Assembly (NCBI RefSeq): GCF_000224005.2
Contig: NZ_CP007031.1
Coordinates: 3,129,001-3,193,000 of the forward strand
DNA length: 64,000 nt
Direction: 5' to 3'
From: Marichromatium purpuratum 984
Lineage (GTDB): Bacteria > Pseudomonadota > Gammaproteobacteria > Chromatiales > Chromatiaceae
Shown: piece by piece, positions 15,349 to 29,585 of the stretch
How positions within the stretch are numbered: position 1 is the stretch's first letter
How the letters are laid out: every line of letters starts with the position of its first letter
Program-made: the position numbers and the translations under genes
Notes under the pieces: model-generated
What the model was told of the DNA's origin: nothing
The model's input: the letters and a program-made list of their open reading frames with translations, nothing else
Database searches by the model: none

Positions 15349-16703
15349 TGCACTAGGATCGATCGCCACTGCGTACTGCCCCAGCCATTCGAGCCGCCCC
15401 GCTCGACACAGAGTCCGTGGAGCATGTAACGCCCCTCGGGGGTAACCCGGATACCATCCTGGCTGACCTCGACCAGTCCACCGTCGCCATCGCACAGCAG
15501 ACGATCCTGATCCTCCTCCAGCGCGGCGGCCGACGCGGCGGGCAGACGCATGTTACACATCAGGGAGACCAGCGCGTCACGGCGCCGGCGCTCCCGCTCA
15601 CCCAGTCGCCGTCCTGCAGCAACCGGCAGTTGACCGGCATCGAGCCGACTCCGCCAGGCGCGCAGATCGGGCTCGTTCTGCACCAGCGCATCACCCAGCT
15701 CACCTACGCCACTGGGACCGAACGCGAGTACCTGCGAGGCCGGCAGCGGGGTATAGCCGATGGCGGTGCGATGCAGCTGACCGGCGCGTTGGGCGACGGC
15801 TAGTTCATCGCCCTCACGCACGAACATATCGAGTCCGACCCAGCGATAACCGGCCTTGGTGAAGGCCTCGACCGCCTGGCGGAACAACGCCAGCTTCTGC
15901 CCGGCACTCGGCAACATCGCGACATCGATGGCGTGCTGGTGGGGACGGCGAACCGGATCGTGATTGTAACTGAAGCAGGAGATGCGGTCGGGGGCGAGAT
16001 CGATGACCTGATCGAGGGTGATGCGAAAACTCTCGGCGGTCTGGAAGGGCAGGCCATAGATAAGGTCGAAGCTGATGTTCTCGAAACCGGTGTCACGCGC
16101 GGTATGGTAGACATCGCGCACCATCCCCAGCGACTGCAGCCGGCCAATGGCGCGCTGTACATCGGTGTTGAGGTCCTGCACCCCGAAGCTGACGCGCTTG
16201 AAACCGAGCCCGTAGAGCAGGTCGAGCTGGCCGGCCGAGGCGCGACGGGGGTTGCACTCGATCGAGGTGCAGGCGTCGGAGGCGAGCGAAAAGTGGTGCT
16301 CGACGATCTCCATCAACCGGGCGAGCTGGGGTTCGTTGAGATGGTTTGGGGTTCCACCGCCGACATGCAGCTGTACCACCCGGCGTCCGCGCCCGATCAG
16401 CTCGGCGACCCGCCCGAACTCGCGCTCGAGGGCATCGAGATAGCCGTCGACCTTCTCCTCACTGTGGGTGATGGTGGTATCGCAGGCGCAGTAGAGACAG
16501 CGCACGTGACAGAAGGGCACGTGGACGTAGAGCGCGAGGTCGTCATCCGGGGCACTTGCCAGCTCGGCGAGTGCTTCTCGGTAGAGGGTTTCGCAGAAGG
16601 ATCGGTCGGAGACCAGACCCGAGGGAGAGAACGGACATCCGCTCGAGGATTGGCCATACCGGTCGAGCAACTCGAACGGCACACTGGTAGAGAGAGGCGC
16701 CAT
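15345..16703 (-). CDS. hemN: Oxygen-independent coproporphyrinogen III oxidase
   Basis: This is a 452-aa radical SAM enzyme. The CX3CX2CXC motif CHVRCLYCAC spans residues 65-74, the HemN arrangement, followed by VVQLHVGGGTPNHL and SIECNPRRAS. It decarboxylates two propionates of coproporphyrinogen III to protoporphyrinogen IX without oxygen, feeding bacteriochlorophyll synthesis. Length is near the usual 455-460. A stop lies directly upstream in frame, so ATG 16703 is the first possible start. A 16-nt palindrome covers its ribosome site. It heads the hemN-bchJ-MenE-like unit. Confidence 0.93.
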   Translation of the reverse strand: MAPLSTSVPFELLDRYGQSSSGCPFSPSGLVSDRSFCETLYREALAELASAPDDDLALYVHVPFCHVRCLYCACDTTITHSEEKVDGYLDALEREFGRVAELIGRGRRVVQLHVGGGTPNHLNEPQLARLMEIVEHHFSLASDACTSIECNPRRASAGQLDLLYGLGFKRVSFGVQDLNTDVQRAIGRLQSLGMVRDVYHTARDTGFENISFDLIYGLPFQTAESFRITLDQVIDLAPDRISCFSYNHDPVRRPHQHAIDVAMLPSAGQKLALFRQAVEAFTKAGYRWVGLDMFVREGDELAVAQRAGQLHRTAIGYTPLPASQVLAFGPSGVGELGDALVQNEPDLRAWRSRLDAGQLPVAAGRRLGERERRRRDALVSLMCNMRLPAASAAALEEDQDRLLCDGDGGLVEVSQDGIRVTPEGRYMLHGLCVERGGSNGWGSTQWRSILVQ

Positions 16704-16709
16704 GTGTCA

Positions 16710-16725
16710 AACCTGTTTTCAGGTT
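16710..16725 (-). promoter_or_regulatory. Perfect palindrome over the hemN ribosome-binding region
   Basis: AACCTG-AAAA-CAGGTT reads identically from both strands in its arms and ends 6 nt before the hemN ATG. As DNA it could be a repressor or activator operator. As RNA the 6-bp stem would hide the AGG that serves as a weak Shine-Dalgarno. It does not match the FNR (TTGAT-N4-ATCAA) or PpsR (TGT-N12-ACA) consensus. Confidence 0.5.
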
Positions 16726-17178
16726 GTGCCGCGAACATTCCGGGGATCGACGCGACGGACCAGGCCGTAACCACCCCAAAGTGTCGCAGTCTCGAATCCA
16801 TCCATATCCGACTCGGAATGTCCGGCGGATTCACGGGCCTCGTGGAAGAGGACGCGCGAGCGCTGGACGGCCAGCACGACTCGATCGGTCTCTCCGCAAG
16901 AACCTGGCTCAGGATGCCTTTCACAGCCCTGTCTAATGGCCGAAAGGCATCTTGCAAGCGCTTGTCCGGGCGGGATTTTAATGGATCGAGCAGACCGACG
17001 GAATCGTCGACCCAGGCTCTGAATTCCACGCGACCGCGCCGCGCTCACCATGGCTGGCACCGGGGATTATACGTCGACTGCAAACGAAGCTCTACCTTGT
17101 CACGGTTGGTCGCGAAAAAGTTCCCGGCACCCTCGCGCCCTTGTGCCAGCCCCTCGACCGGGCGGCGTGCAGCAACCC
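16726..17178. other. 453-nt intergenic region between puhE and hemN
   Basis: No open frame has recognisable protein text. Composition is less GC-biased than the flanks. The puhE stop overlaps a small hairpin (CCTCAG/CTGAGG, 17177-17192). A separate promoter for hemN is likely to be here, but I cannot point to a convincing -35/-10 pair. Confidence 0.4.
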
Positions 17179-18087
17179 TCAGAGTCCTGAGGCCCAGCCG
17201 GTTCGTCGAGCACAGGAGGAGGCGGCATAACCGCCGCTCTCGCCACCCTGCGGGCGGGTGCGCGGCAACGCCGAGCGCAGCACGCCACTATCCGAACCCG
17301 AACCGCCCAGATCATCCTTGGCCGCGTCCTGGCGATTCGGCAACGCCCAGGACCAGAGCGCCTCATCGGGCAGCGGCAGCACCAGCAGCCAGTGCTCGAG
17401 CAAGGCCAGGGCGAGCAGCGTGGCCGCCAAGGTCAGACGCACCGCGGCGGCGCCGGCCGAATGCGGCGCCAGCGCCTCGAGCACCATCAGTACCACCACC
17501 ACAGTGGAGACGGTGATCGAGACCGGAAAGAGCAGATTCATGCCGCGACTCGGCATGTAACTCTTGAGATAGCGCAGATGCTCGGGCAACCAGTCCTCAT
17601 TGAGGTTGGGCACGCCGAGGAAGAGGTTGAGCTTGGCGCTCCAGCGCATCAGCCACAGCACCACAAAGGTCCAGACCCCGACCTGGTTGGGCTGCTCCCA
17701 GGCGATCAGGATGAGGAACACAGCGGTGGCGATGATCGCCAGCTCATGATAGAGGCTGGTGAGTACGGCCAGCCAGAAGCGCTGCCAGCCACGGCAGTCC
17801 TGGGGGCAGGCGAGCTTGCGCGGACCGGTGAGGAAACCGGTGAAATAGCTCATCTCCAACACCCCCCAGACCACCAGACCGCAGGTGAAACCGGCATAGG
17901 CGGCAAGACGGCCGTCGTGCAGACTGCTCAGGGCGAAGCCGAAGATCGCCACGGCCAGCACCACGATACCGCCGAGCATGGTCCAGCGGAAGGTACGACG
18001 CGGCAGGTTGTCCAGATAGAGCACCACGCCGGTGCCCAACCACCACAGCCCGAGCGCGAAGAGGACTGGGAAACCGAAGTCGGTCAT
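17179..18087 (-). CDS. puhE: Photosynthetic complex assembly protein PuhE
   Basis: This 302-aa polytopic membrane protein has about seven hydrophobic segments. The text VVWGVLEMSYFTGFLTGPRK, WQRFWLAVLTSLYHELAI, WSAKLNLFLGVPNLNEDWLPEHLRYLKSY and RGMNLLFPVSITVST is the conserved core of PuhE, which affects reaction-centre and bacteriochlorophyll levels in Rhodobacter. The C-terminal ~50 residues after LLPLPDEALWSWAL are low in hydrophobicity and look lineage-specific. It follows puhC after a 136-nt gap holding a strong hairpin. Confidence 0.9.
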   Translation of the reverse strand: MTDFGFPVLFALGLWWLGTGVVLYLDNLPRRTFRWTMLGGIVVLAVAIFGFALSSLHDGRLAAYAGFTCGLVVWGVLEMSYFTGFLTGPRKLACPQDCRGWQRFWLAVLTSLYHELAIIATAVFLILIAWEQPNQVGVWTFVVLWLMRWSAKLNLFLGVPNLNEDWLPEHLRYLKSYMPSRGMNLLFPVSITVSTVVVVLMVLEALAPHSAGAAAVRLTLAATLLALALLEHWLLVLPLPDEALWSWALPNRQDAAKDDLGGSGSDSGVLRSALPRTRPQGGESGGYAASSCARRTGWASGL

Positions 18088-18187
18088 GCGATGCGACCCA
18101 TTCTGCTGCTGAGGCGAGCCGCAGGGCTCGCCGATATCACCGAAGCCATTCGCTGCTCGGTCGCATCAGGGTCGATACGCGCGAGCA

Positions 18188-18213
18188 GGCGCGTCCCCAC
18201 GCGGGGACGCGCC
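18188..18213 (-). terminator. Strong GC hairpin between puhC and puhE
   Basis: GGCGCGTCCCC-acgc-GGGGACGCGCC forms a perfect 11-bp stem with a 4-nt loop, 10 nt after the puhC stop on the minus strand. No U-tract follows. It may act as a partial terminator or as a stabiliser of the 3' end of puhABC mRNA, lowering puhE expression. Confidence 0.6.
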
Positions 18214-18223
18214 ACGAATGGAC

Positions 18224-18682
18224 TCACTGGGAGACCGGCTCGGCGTCCAGGAGTTCGGCGAACACGCCTTCGTTACTCTCACCGAAGGCGCGCAACCGGA
18301 TCAGGATTTCGGTTTCCGGGTCCTCCAGGGTGATCGCACCGTCGGCACGACGCGCTACCTGGAAGGGTGCCCCGGCCTCGGCCTGATGCAGCATGCGCTC
18401 ACGCCCCATACTGCGCAGTACGCCACGCACGAAACCACCCTCGACGGGCGCAAAGGTCTCGATCAGCTCGCCGGTGGCGTCGTCGTAGACGGCGAGCACG
18501 TCCTCGGGCTGCGACTCGAAGCGCAGATCCCTGGTCTCGACCGCCGGCGCCACCGGGATCTGCTCCGGCGACATACCGGTGAGACGCGCGATGCTGATCA
18601 TCAGGATGATCGAGCCGAGCAGGATCGCGACCGCGATCAGCACGCCCCGCGGAAACGGGCGTTCACCAAATGGATCACTCAA
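18224..18682 (-). CDS. puhC: Photosynthetic complex assembly protein PuhC
   Basis: The protein is 152 aa: a single N-terminal membrane helix (GVLIAVAILLGSIILMISIARL) and a periplasmic domain with the family text LRFESQPEDVLAVYDDATGE and GGFVRGVLRSMGRER. PuhC is needed for efficient assembly or reorganisation of the RC-LH1 core. It starts 12 nt after puhB stops and lies in the usual puhA-puhB-puhC order. Confidence 0.92.
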   Translation of the reverse strand: MSDPFGERPFPRGVLIAVAILLGSIILMISIARLTGMSPEQIPVAPAVETRDLRFESQPEDVLAVYDDATGELIETFAPVEGGFVRGVLRSMGRERMLHQAEAGAPFQVARRADGAITLEDPETEILIRLRAFGESNEGVFAELLDAEPVSQ

Positions 18683-18694
18683 GATGAGACCTCG

Positions 18695-19336
18695 TCAGGA
18701 AGCGGCTGCGGGACTGGACTCGGCCTCGCTGTCGCTCGCGGCATCCTGCGCCTCTCCGCTCTCGGCGAAGGCCTTGAGCGCATCGGCCAGGATTCCGGCG
18801 ATCCGGTCGACGTCCGGGATCGACCGCAACATCGGACGTGGAGGCGAGAAGGTCCAGGGACGGACATGGGGCCAGAAAAGCACGTAGGAAGGACGCGCGG
18901 ACTCGGCGAGCAGCAAGGGGATGTCGCCACAGCCGTCGGCGTAGCGACGCAGATCGGCCGAGCGGATCTGCGCGAAGGGCAGATTCATCATCATCGGCAG
19001 CGCCACACCGATCCGCATCACCACCCGACGCGAGGTGATGGTGTAGACCGTGGTCCGCGCCATTCCCCAGGCCAGCAGCGCGAGGGCACCGATGGCCAGC
19101 ACCGCCAACAGGGCGATCCACAGCGATCCCTGCACCACGGCGGCAATGCCGCCCTGCTCCGCCCACCCGAATGCCAGCAGCACTGCCAGCAGCAGAAAGT
19201 AGACGGCGATCTTCCTGACGTGGAAGACGCGCCGCGCCAGGACGTTCCAGCGCGGCGCGCCCTGCCAGAGCAGCTCCTCACCAGGAGGAAGCTGCTCGGG
19301 CAAACCCCGAATAGGCTCGAAGTCGTATTCCTTCAC
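18695..19336 (-). CDS. puhB: Photosynthetic complex assembly protein PuhB
   Basis: This 213-aa PH-like-domain membrane protein begins [28 protein letters not shown]. It has two or three membrane helices, then [29 protein letters not shown], which is typical of bacterial PH domains. PuhB assists reaction-centre dimer assembly. Its ATG overlaps the puhA stop by 4 nt. The Ala/Ser/Glu-rich tail after residue 190 is variable. Confidence 0.92.
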   Translation of the reverse strand: MKEYDFEPIRGLPEQLPPGEELLWQGAPRWNVLARRVFHVRKIAVYFLLLAVLLAFGWAEQGGIAAVVQGSLWIALLAVLAIGALALLAWGMARTTVYTITSRRVVMRIGVALPMMMNLPFAQIRSADLRRYADGCGDIPLLLAESARPSYVLFWPHVRPWTFSPPRPMLRSIPDVDRIAGILADALKAFAESGEAQDAASDSEAESSPAAAS

Positions 19337-20115
19337 AGCAGGGGCTCTGCACGCTCTTCGGTGGCGTAGAGCTTGCCCGCGGCATAGAAGGCGCAGACCT
19401 TGTCCTCTTCATAGAGGGTGATGAGATCGGGGTTGGCCAGGGTCGGCACCTTGGCGAAATGCTCACCACGCAGCGACAGCACCTTGACCTTGCCTTCCTT
19501 CTTGTTGAAGCGGCAGAAGTTGATCGGCAACAGCACCTGCTTGCCACCCTTCGTGGTCTTCAGCTCGAGATAGCGGATCTGCGGCTCGGCGCGATCGATC
19601 CAGGCATCGGTGATGGTGCCACCGACCTCGCCGTCGAGACCCACCACGGTCATGCCACGCGGATCGGGATCCTTGCTGGAGATGGAGAAATCGGTGGCCA
19701 CACGCAGCGGCACGATCTTCGGACGACCATCCTCGGTGAGGTCGGGGTGCTTCTCACGGTTGGGCGAGGAACCCGGGCCGACGCCAGCGGTCATCGGATC
19801 GCCGATCGGCTCGATCGGAGCGCCGAGGAAGGGTGCGACCGGCTTGGCCTTGAGGTTGGTCTCAGGGGCCTTCGGGTTCGGCGCCTGCACGGTGCCACCG
19901 TTGTGCGGCAGGATGAAGGTCTTGGGCGCGGGCAGACCAGGGAAGCCGACGACCTTGACACGACCGCCGGAGCGCTCGGTGCGGTCGGAATCGAGCGGAT
20001 AACCCTCGCGCTTGTCTTCCTGGCGCAGATAGTAGATCAGACCAGCGAAAAAGAACCAGAATGCCCAGATCGCTAGCTGGGCAACATCGATGTATTCAGT
20101 GATGGCAGCAGACAT
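19333..20115 (-). CDS. puhA: Photosynthetic reaction centre H subunit
   Basis: This 260-aa protein has one N-terminal membrane helix ([19 protein letters not shown]) followed by [20 protein letters not shown] and a cytoplasmic PRC-barrel domain with [19 protein letters not shown] and [19 protein letters not shown]. This is the H subunit that caps the L/M reaction centre and shapes quinone protonation. ATG 20115 has a perfect GGAGGT 7 nt upstream; the in-frame ATG seven codons earlier lacks one. The text is close to Chromatiaceae H subunits. Confidence 0.97.
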   Translation of the reverse strand: MSAAITEYIDVAQLAIWAFWFFFAGLIYYLRQEDKREGYPLDSDRTERSGGRVKVVGFPGLPAPKTFILPHNGGTVQAPNPKAPETNLKAKPVAPFLGAPIEPIGDPMTAGVGPGSSPNREKHPDLTEDGRPKIVPLRVATDFSISSKDPDPRGMTVVGLDGEVGGTITDAWIDRAEPQIRYLELKTTKGGKQVLLPINFCRFNKKEGKVKVLSLRGEHFAKVPTLANPDLITLYEEDKVCAFYAAGKLYATEERAEPLL

Positions 20116-20369
20116 GTTGTGACCTCCGTAGGACAAATGGCCAGCCGGCTAACCGGCCAGACCGAAGCGCGATGACCGCCTTGGACCGGGTCGATGGGCC
20201 AGACCCGCAAGCGGACCAGTGACGACCAACGTGGCAGATGAAAAAACGAACTCGCGTGATGTGACGACTCCATAACCGGTCTCGACCGGCCCCCTCCCCG
20301 CCCCGTGGCGCGGCCCCGACACACCCACGCGCGGCGTGGGCAGTGTGCACTGCGCCCTGGGGCAGACAC
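20116..20369 (-). promoter_or_regulatory. 254-nt bchM-puhA gap with hairpin; no lhaA
   Basis: The region holds a 7-bp hairpin CCCACGC-gcg-GCGTGGG (20324-20340) and the puhA ribosome site. It has no open frame that could encode LhaA, a roughly 450-aa PucC-like protein found at this place in many purple bacteria. Separate puhA transcription or mRNA processing probably occurs here. Confidence 0.5.
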
Positions 20370-21070
20370 TCATGCCGGCACCAGCTCCAGGGCCTGAGAG
20401 GTGTAGAAGCCGACCATGACCCGGTGGGTACGACCAGGCTTCCAGCCGCTGAGTCGAGGCTCAGCGGCGATCAGCGCCTGCAGTCGCTCCAGACTCACCG
20501 GCACGATCGCCGGCGAACGGTCGCTGCGCGGGAACCACTTGCCGACGGCGTGCATCAGTGCCAGCAGCGGTGTCCGCGGCGCAAAGGTGAACAGGATCGA
20601 TCCGCTGGTGCGCTCGGCGATCCCGGCGAGCACATCCACCACGTCCTCGGGGCTGTAGTGGATCAGCGAGTCCATGGCCACCACGTAATCGAAGCGTCCG
20701 TGGGCCGGGTCGAGCATGTCACCGGCCTCGAAATGGACCACGCCCGGTTCCAGATCGGCCGGCAGACGCTCGCGCGCCACCTCGATCAGGCTCGGCGCCA
20801 CATCAATGGCACAGACCTCGGCGCCGCGGCGCGCCGCCTCGACCGAGAGCATCCCGGTCCCGCACCCGGCATCGAGCAGGCGCTTGCCAGCGAGATCCCC
20901 CGGCAGCCAGCTGAGCAGGGTGTTGCGCATGTCGTCGCGCCCGGCGCGCACCGTCTCGCGGATACGCGAAACCTTGGCATCCGAGGTCAGCTTCGACCAG
21001 GCCTCGGAGGCGGTGCGGTCGAAGTAGGTCTTGATCTGACTCCGACGCTGTTGATAGGAACCCTCGGCCA

Positions 21071-21071
<1 letters not shown>
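20370..21071 (-). CDS. bchM: Magnesium protoporphyrin IX O-methyltransferase
   Basis: This 233-aa SAM-dependent methyltransferase contains the class I motif RLLDAGCGTGMLSVEAARRG, followed by VCAIDVAPSLIEVAR and YVVAMDSLIHYSPED. It converts Mg-protoporphyrin IX to its monomethyl ester using BchH-bound substrate. The N-terminus SYQQRRSQIKTYFDRTASEAW and C-terminus RVMVGFYTSQALEL are typical. Its ATG overlaps the bchL stop by 1 nt. Confidence 0.96.
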
Positions 21072-25666
<4,595 letters not shown>

Positions 25667-25692
<26 letters not shown>

Positions 25693-27253
25693 CGTAGAGC
25701 GTCTCCACAGTAATGGTCTGGATCCCGCGCTCCGTGGCATAGCGCTCGGTGTTGCGCTTGGCCTTGCCACGCACGAAGAACGGAATCTTTTTCAGTTCCT
25801 GCTCGGCCTCCGGTGCCCAAGCCATTGCAGCGGGATCGCCGGCCTCGGCGGGCGTCTCCTCGGGCTGCGCGGACACGGCGGTTTCGGGCGCTCGCCCGGG
25901 GCTCGCGCCATGTCCCAGATGCGACGGAGTCGACGCGTCGTTGAACTCGAAGTCTTCCCTGAACATGGTGATCAGGTGCTCCTCGAGGCCCATCATCAAC
26001 GGGTGGACCCAGGTGTCGAAGAGGACGTTCGCGCCCTCGAAACCCATCTGCGGGGCATAGCGCGCCGGGAAGTCCTGCACGTGCACCGGTGCCGAGATCA
26101 CCGCGCACGGCACTCCCAGACGCTTGGCGATATGGCGCTCCATCTGAGTACCGAGCACCAGCTCCGGATGCGCCTCGGCCACCCGCGCCTCGACTTCGAG
26201 ATAGTCGTCCGTGATCAGCGGCTCGACGCCGTACTGCTTGGCCGCGGCGCGGATCTCACGAGCGAACTCGCGCGCATAGGTACCGAGCCCGACCACGGTG
26301 AATCCAAGCTCCTCGCTGGCCACCCGCGCTGCGGCCACCGCATGGGTGGCGTCGCCGAAGATGAACACCCGCTTGCCGGTCAGATAGGTCGAGTCAACCG
26401 AGCGTGAGTACCACGGCATTCTAGACCAGTCGGGCATCGGAATGCTGCCCGTATCGATCCCGGCAACCCGCCCGACCTCGGCGATGAAGTCGCGGGTGGC
26501 GCCGATGCCGAGCGGCACCGTCTTGACCGTCGGCTGACCGAACATGCGTTCGAGCCAGAGGCAGGTCTGATCTGCGGTCTCGGGATAGAGACAGATGTTG
26601 AAGTCGGCCTCGGGCAGACGCAGCAGATCGGCCGGCGCGGCGCCGAGCGGTGCGACCACGTTGACGTCGACACCGATCATGTCGAGCAGCCGGGTGATCT
26701 CGGTGACGTCGTCGCGACAGCGGAAACCGAGCGAGATCGGCCCGAGCAGGTTGGCGCGCGGGCGCTGCCCCTCGGGGCGCGGCGGACGCGACTCGCCGGG
26801 CGCCGGACGACGCTCGTGCAGCAGGCCGCGGACCAGCTGGTAGAAGGTCTCGTTGGCGCCCCACGACTCCTTGCGCGCGTAGGCCGGCAACTCCAGCGGC
26901 AGCACCGGAATCGGCAGCCCCATGCCCTGGGCGAGCGCGCCGGGTTGATCCTGGATCAGCTCGGCGGTGCAGGACTCACCGATCAGCAGCACCTCGGGCG
27001 AGAAGCGGTCGTAGCAGGCCTGGATAGTGTCCTTGACCAGCTCTGCGGTATCGGCGCCGAGTTCGCGGGCCTGGAAGGTGGTATAGGTCACCGGCGGGCG
27101 CGAGTCGCGCCGCTCGATCATGGTGAACAGGAGATCGGAATAGGTATCTCCCTGGGGCGCGTGCAGCACCAGGTGGACGCCTTTCATCGAGGCGGCAACG
27201 CGCATCGCGCCGATATGGGGCGGCCCTTCGTAAGACCAGAGCGTCAGCTGCAT
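25667..27253 (-). CDS. bchB: Light-independent protochlorophyllide reductase subunit B
   Basis: This 528-aa, NifK-like subunit opens [18 protein letters not shown]. Asp36 in [10 protein letters not shown] is the unusual aspartate ligand of the NB [4Fe-4S] cluster known from Rhodobacter. [16 protein letters not shown] and [13 protein letters not shown] are conserved. The linker near residues 430-470 is Pro/Ala-rich ([20 protein letters not shown]), followed by the C-terminal domain ([11 protein letters not shown]). It begins 4 nt after bchN stops. Confidence 0.97.
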
Positions 27254-27257
27254 GATG

Positions 27258-29041
<1,784 letters not shown>

Positions 29042-29089
29042 CGTTGGCCGGGCTCGCTTCGATCCTTAGTCGTTATTTCATGCATGAGG

Positions 29090-29118
29090 AATCTAGTCCG
29101 CTTTCCAAGATGCGTCAA
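29090..29118 (-). promoter_or_regulatory. Putative bchF operon promoter
   Basis: On the minus strand TTGACG (29113-29118) and TAGATT (29090-29095) are separated by exactly 17 nt, 49 nt upstream of the bchF ATG. The elements match 5/6 and 4/6 of the sigma70 consensus. It is adjacent to the PpsR-like operator. Confidence 0.6.
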
Positions 29119-29128
29119 CCAAACTTTA

Positions 29129-29146
29129 CGTAAACTTGACTTGACA
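29129..29146 (-). promoter_or_regulatory. Near-consensus PpsR/CrtJ operator
   Basis: The minus strand reads TGTCAAGTCAAGTTTACG, i.e. TGT-N12-ACG, against the TGT-N12-ACA consensus. It covers the putative -35 of ppsR and sits just upstream of the bchF -35, so one bound tetramer could control both directions. A perfect TTTACGTAAA palindrome (29125-29134) overlaps its edge. Confidence 0.55.
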
Positions 29147-29168
29147 ACCCGGCACAAGCCACCACAAT
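29141..29168 (+). promoter_or_regulatory. Putative ppsR promoter
   Basis: A perfect TTGACA (29141-29146) is followed after 16 nt by CACAAT (29163-29168), facing ppsR about 420 nt away. Overlap with the PpsR-like site suggests autoregulation. The long leader to the gene is unexplained. Confidence 0.45.
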
Positions 29169-29585
29169 AGGGTTGCGAGTCCAACGAGGCCGCTTGCGGT
29201 GCCCTGGCACCAGCATGCACGGTACGTTCGGCATGGCCCGTCCAGACCGACGACCGCCGCTCCGTTGCACTCGAGAGTTGAGAGGGCGGGCCTCGATCCA
29301 GCAACATCGAAGTACGGAGACGAGCCCGCGCATTGCGCCTTGGTTTGGTTTCCGTCGAAACACCTGATTTCGGCAGCGAGCATCGCGCATCCGAGCCCAA
29401 CTTGTCACCCCCCGCGTGCGCGCGCAGGGCGACCCAGGGTCCTCGAAGCGTGGCAAACGGGCTTCAACGCCCGGGGTGCCGGGAGGCTTGTGATTCATTT
29501 GGGATCTCGTTCGGTGAGCCTGCCACTGCGGCCCTGACGTGGAACCTGCTAAACGCACCCATAGGCAGTGGAGGGTCTGGTCGCC
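29169..29585 (+). other. 417-nt leader region upstream of ppsR
   Basis: No convincing gene is seen; in particular no B12-binding aerR-like frame is present next to ppsR. The region contains a short palindrome GGTGCC-ct-GGCACC (29198-29211). GGAGGG at 29570-29575 could be the ppsR ribosome site. Confidence 0.45.
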
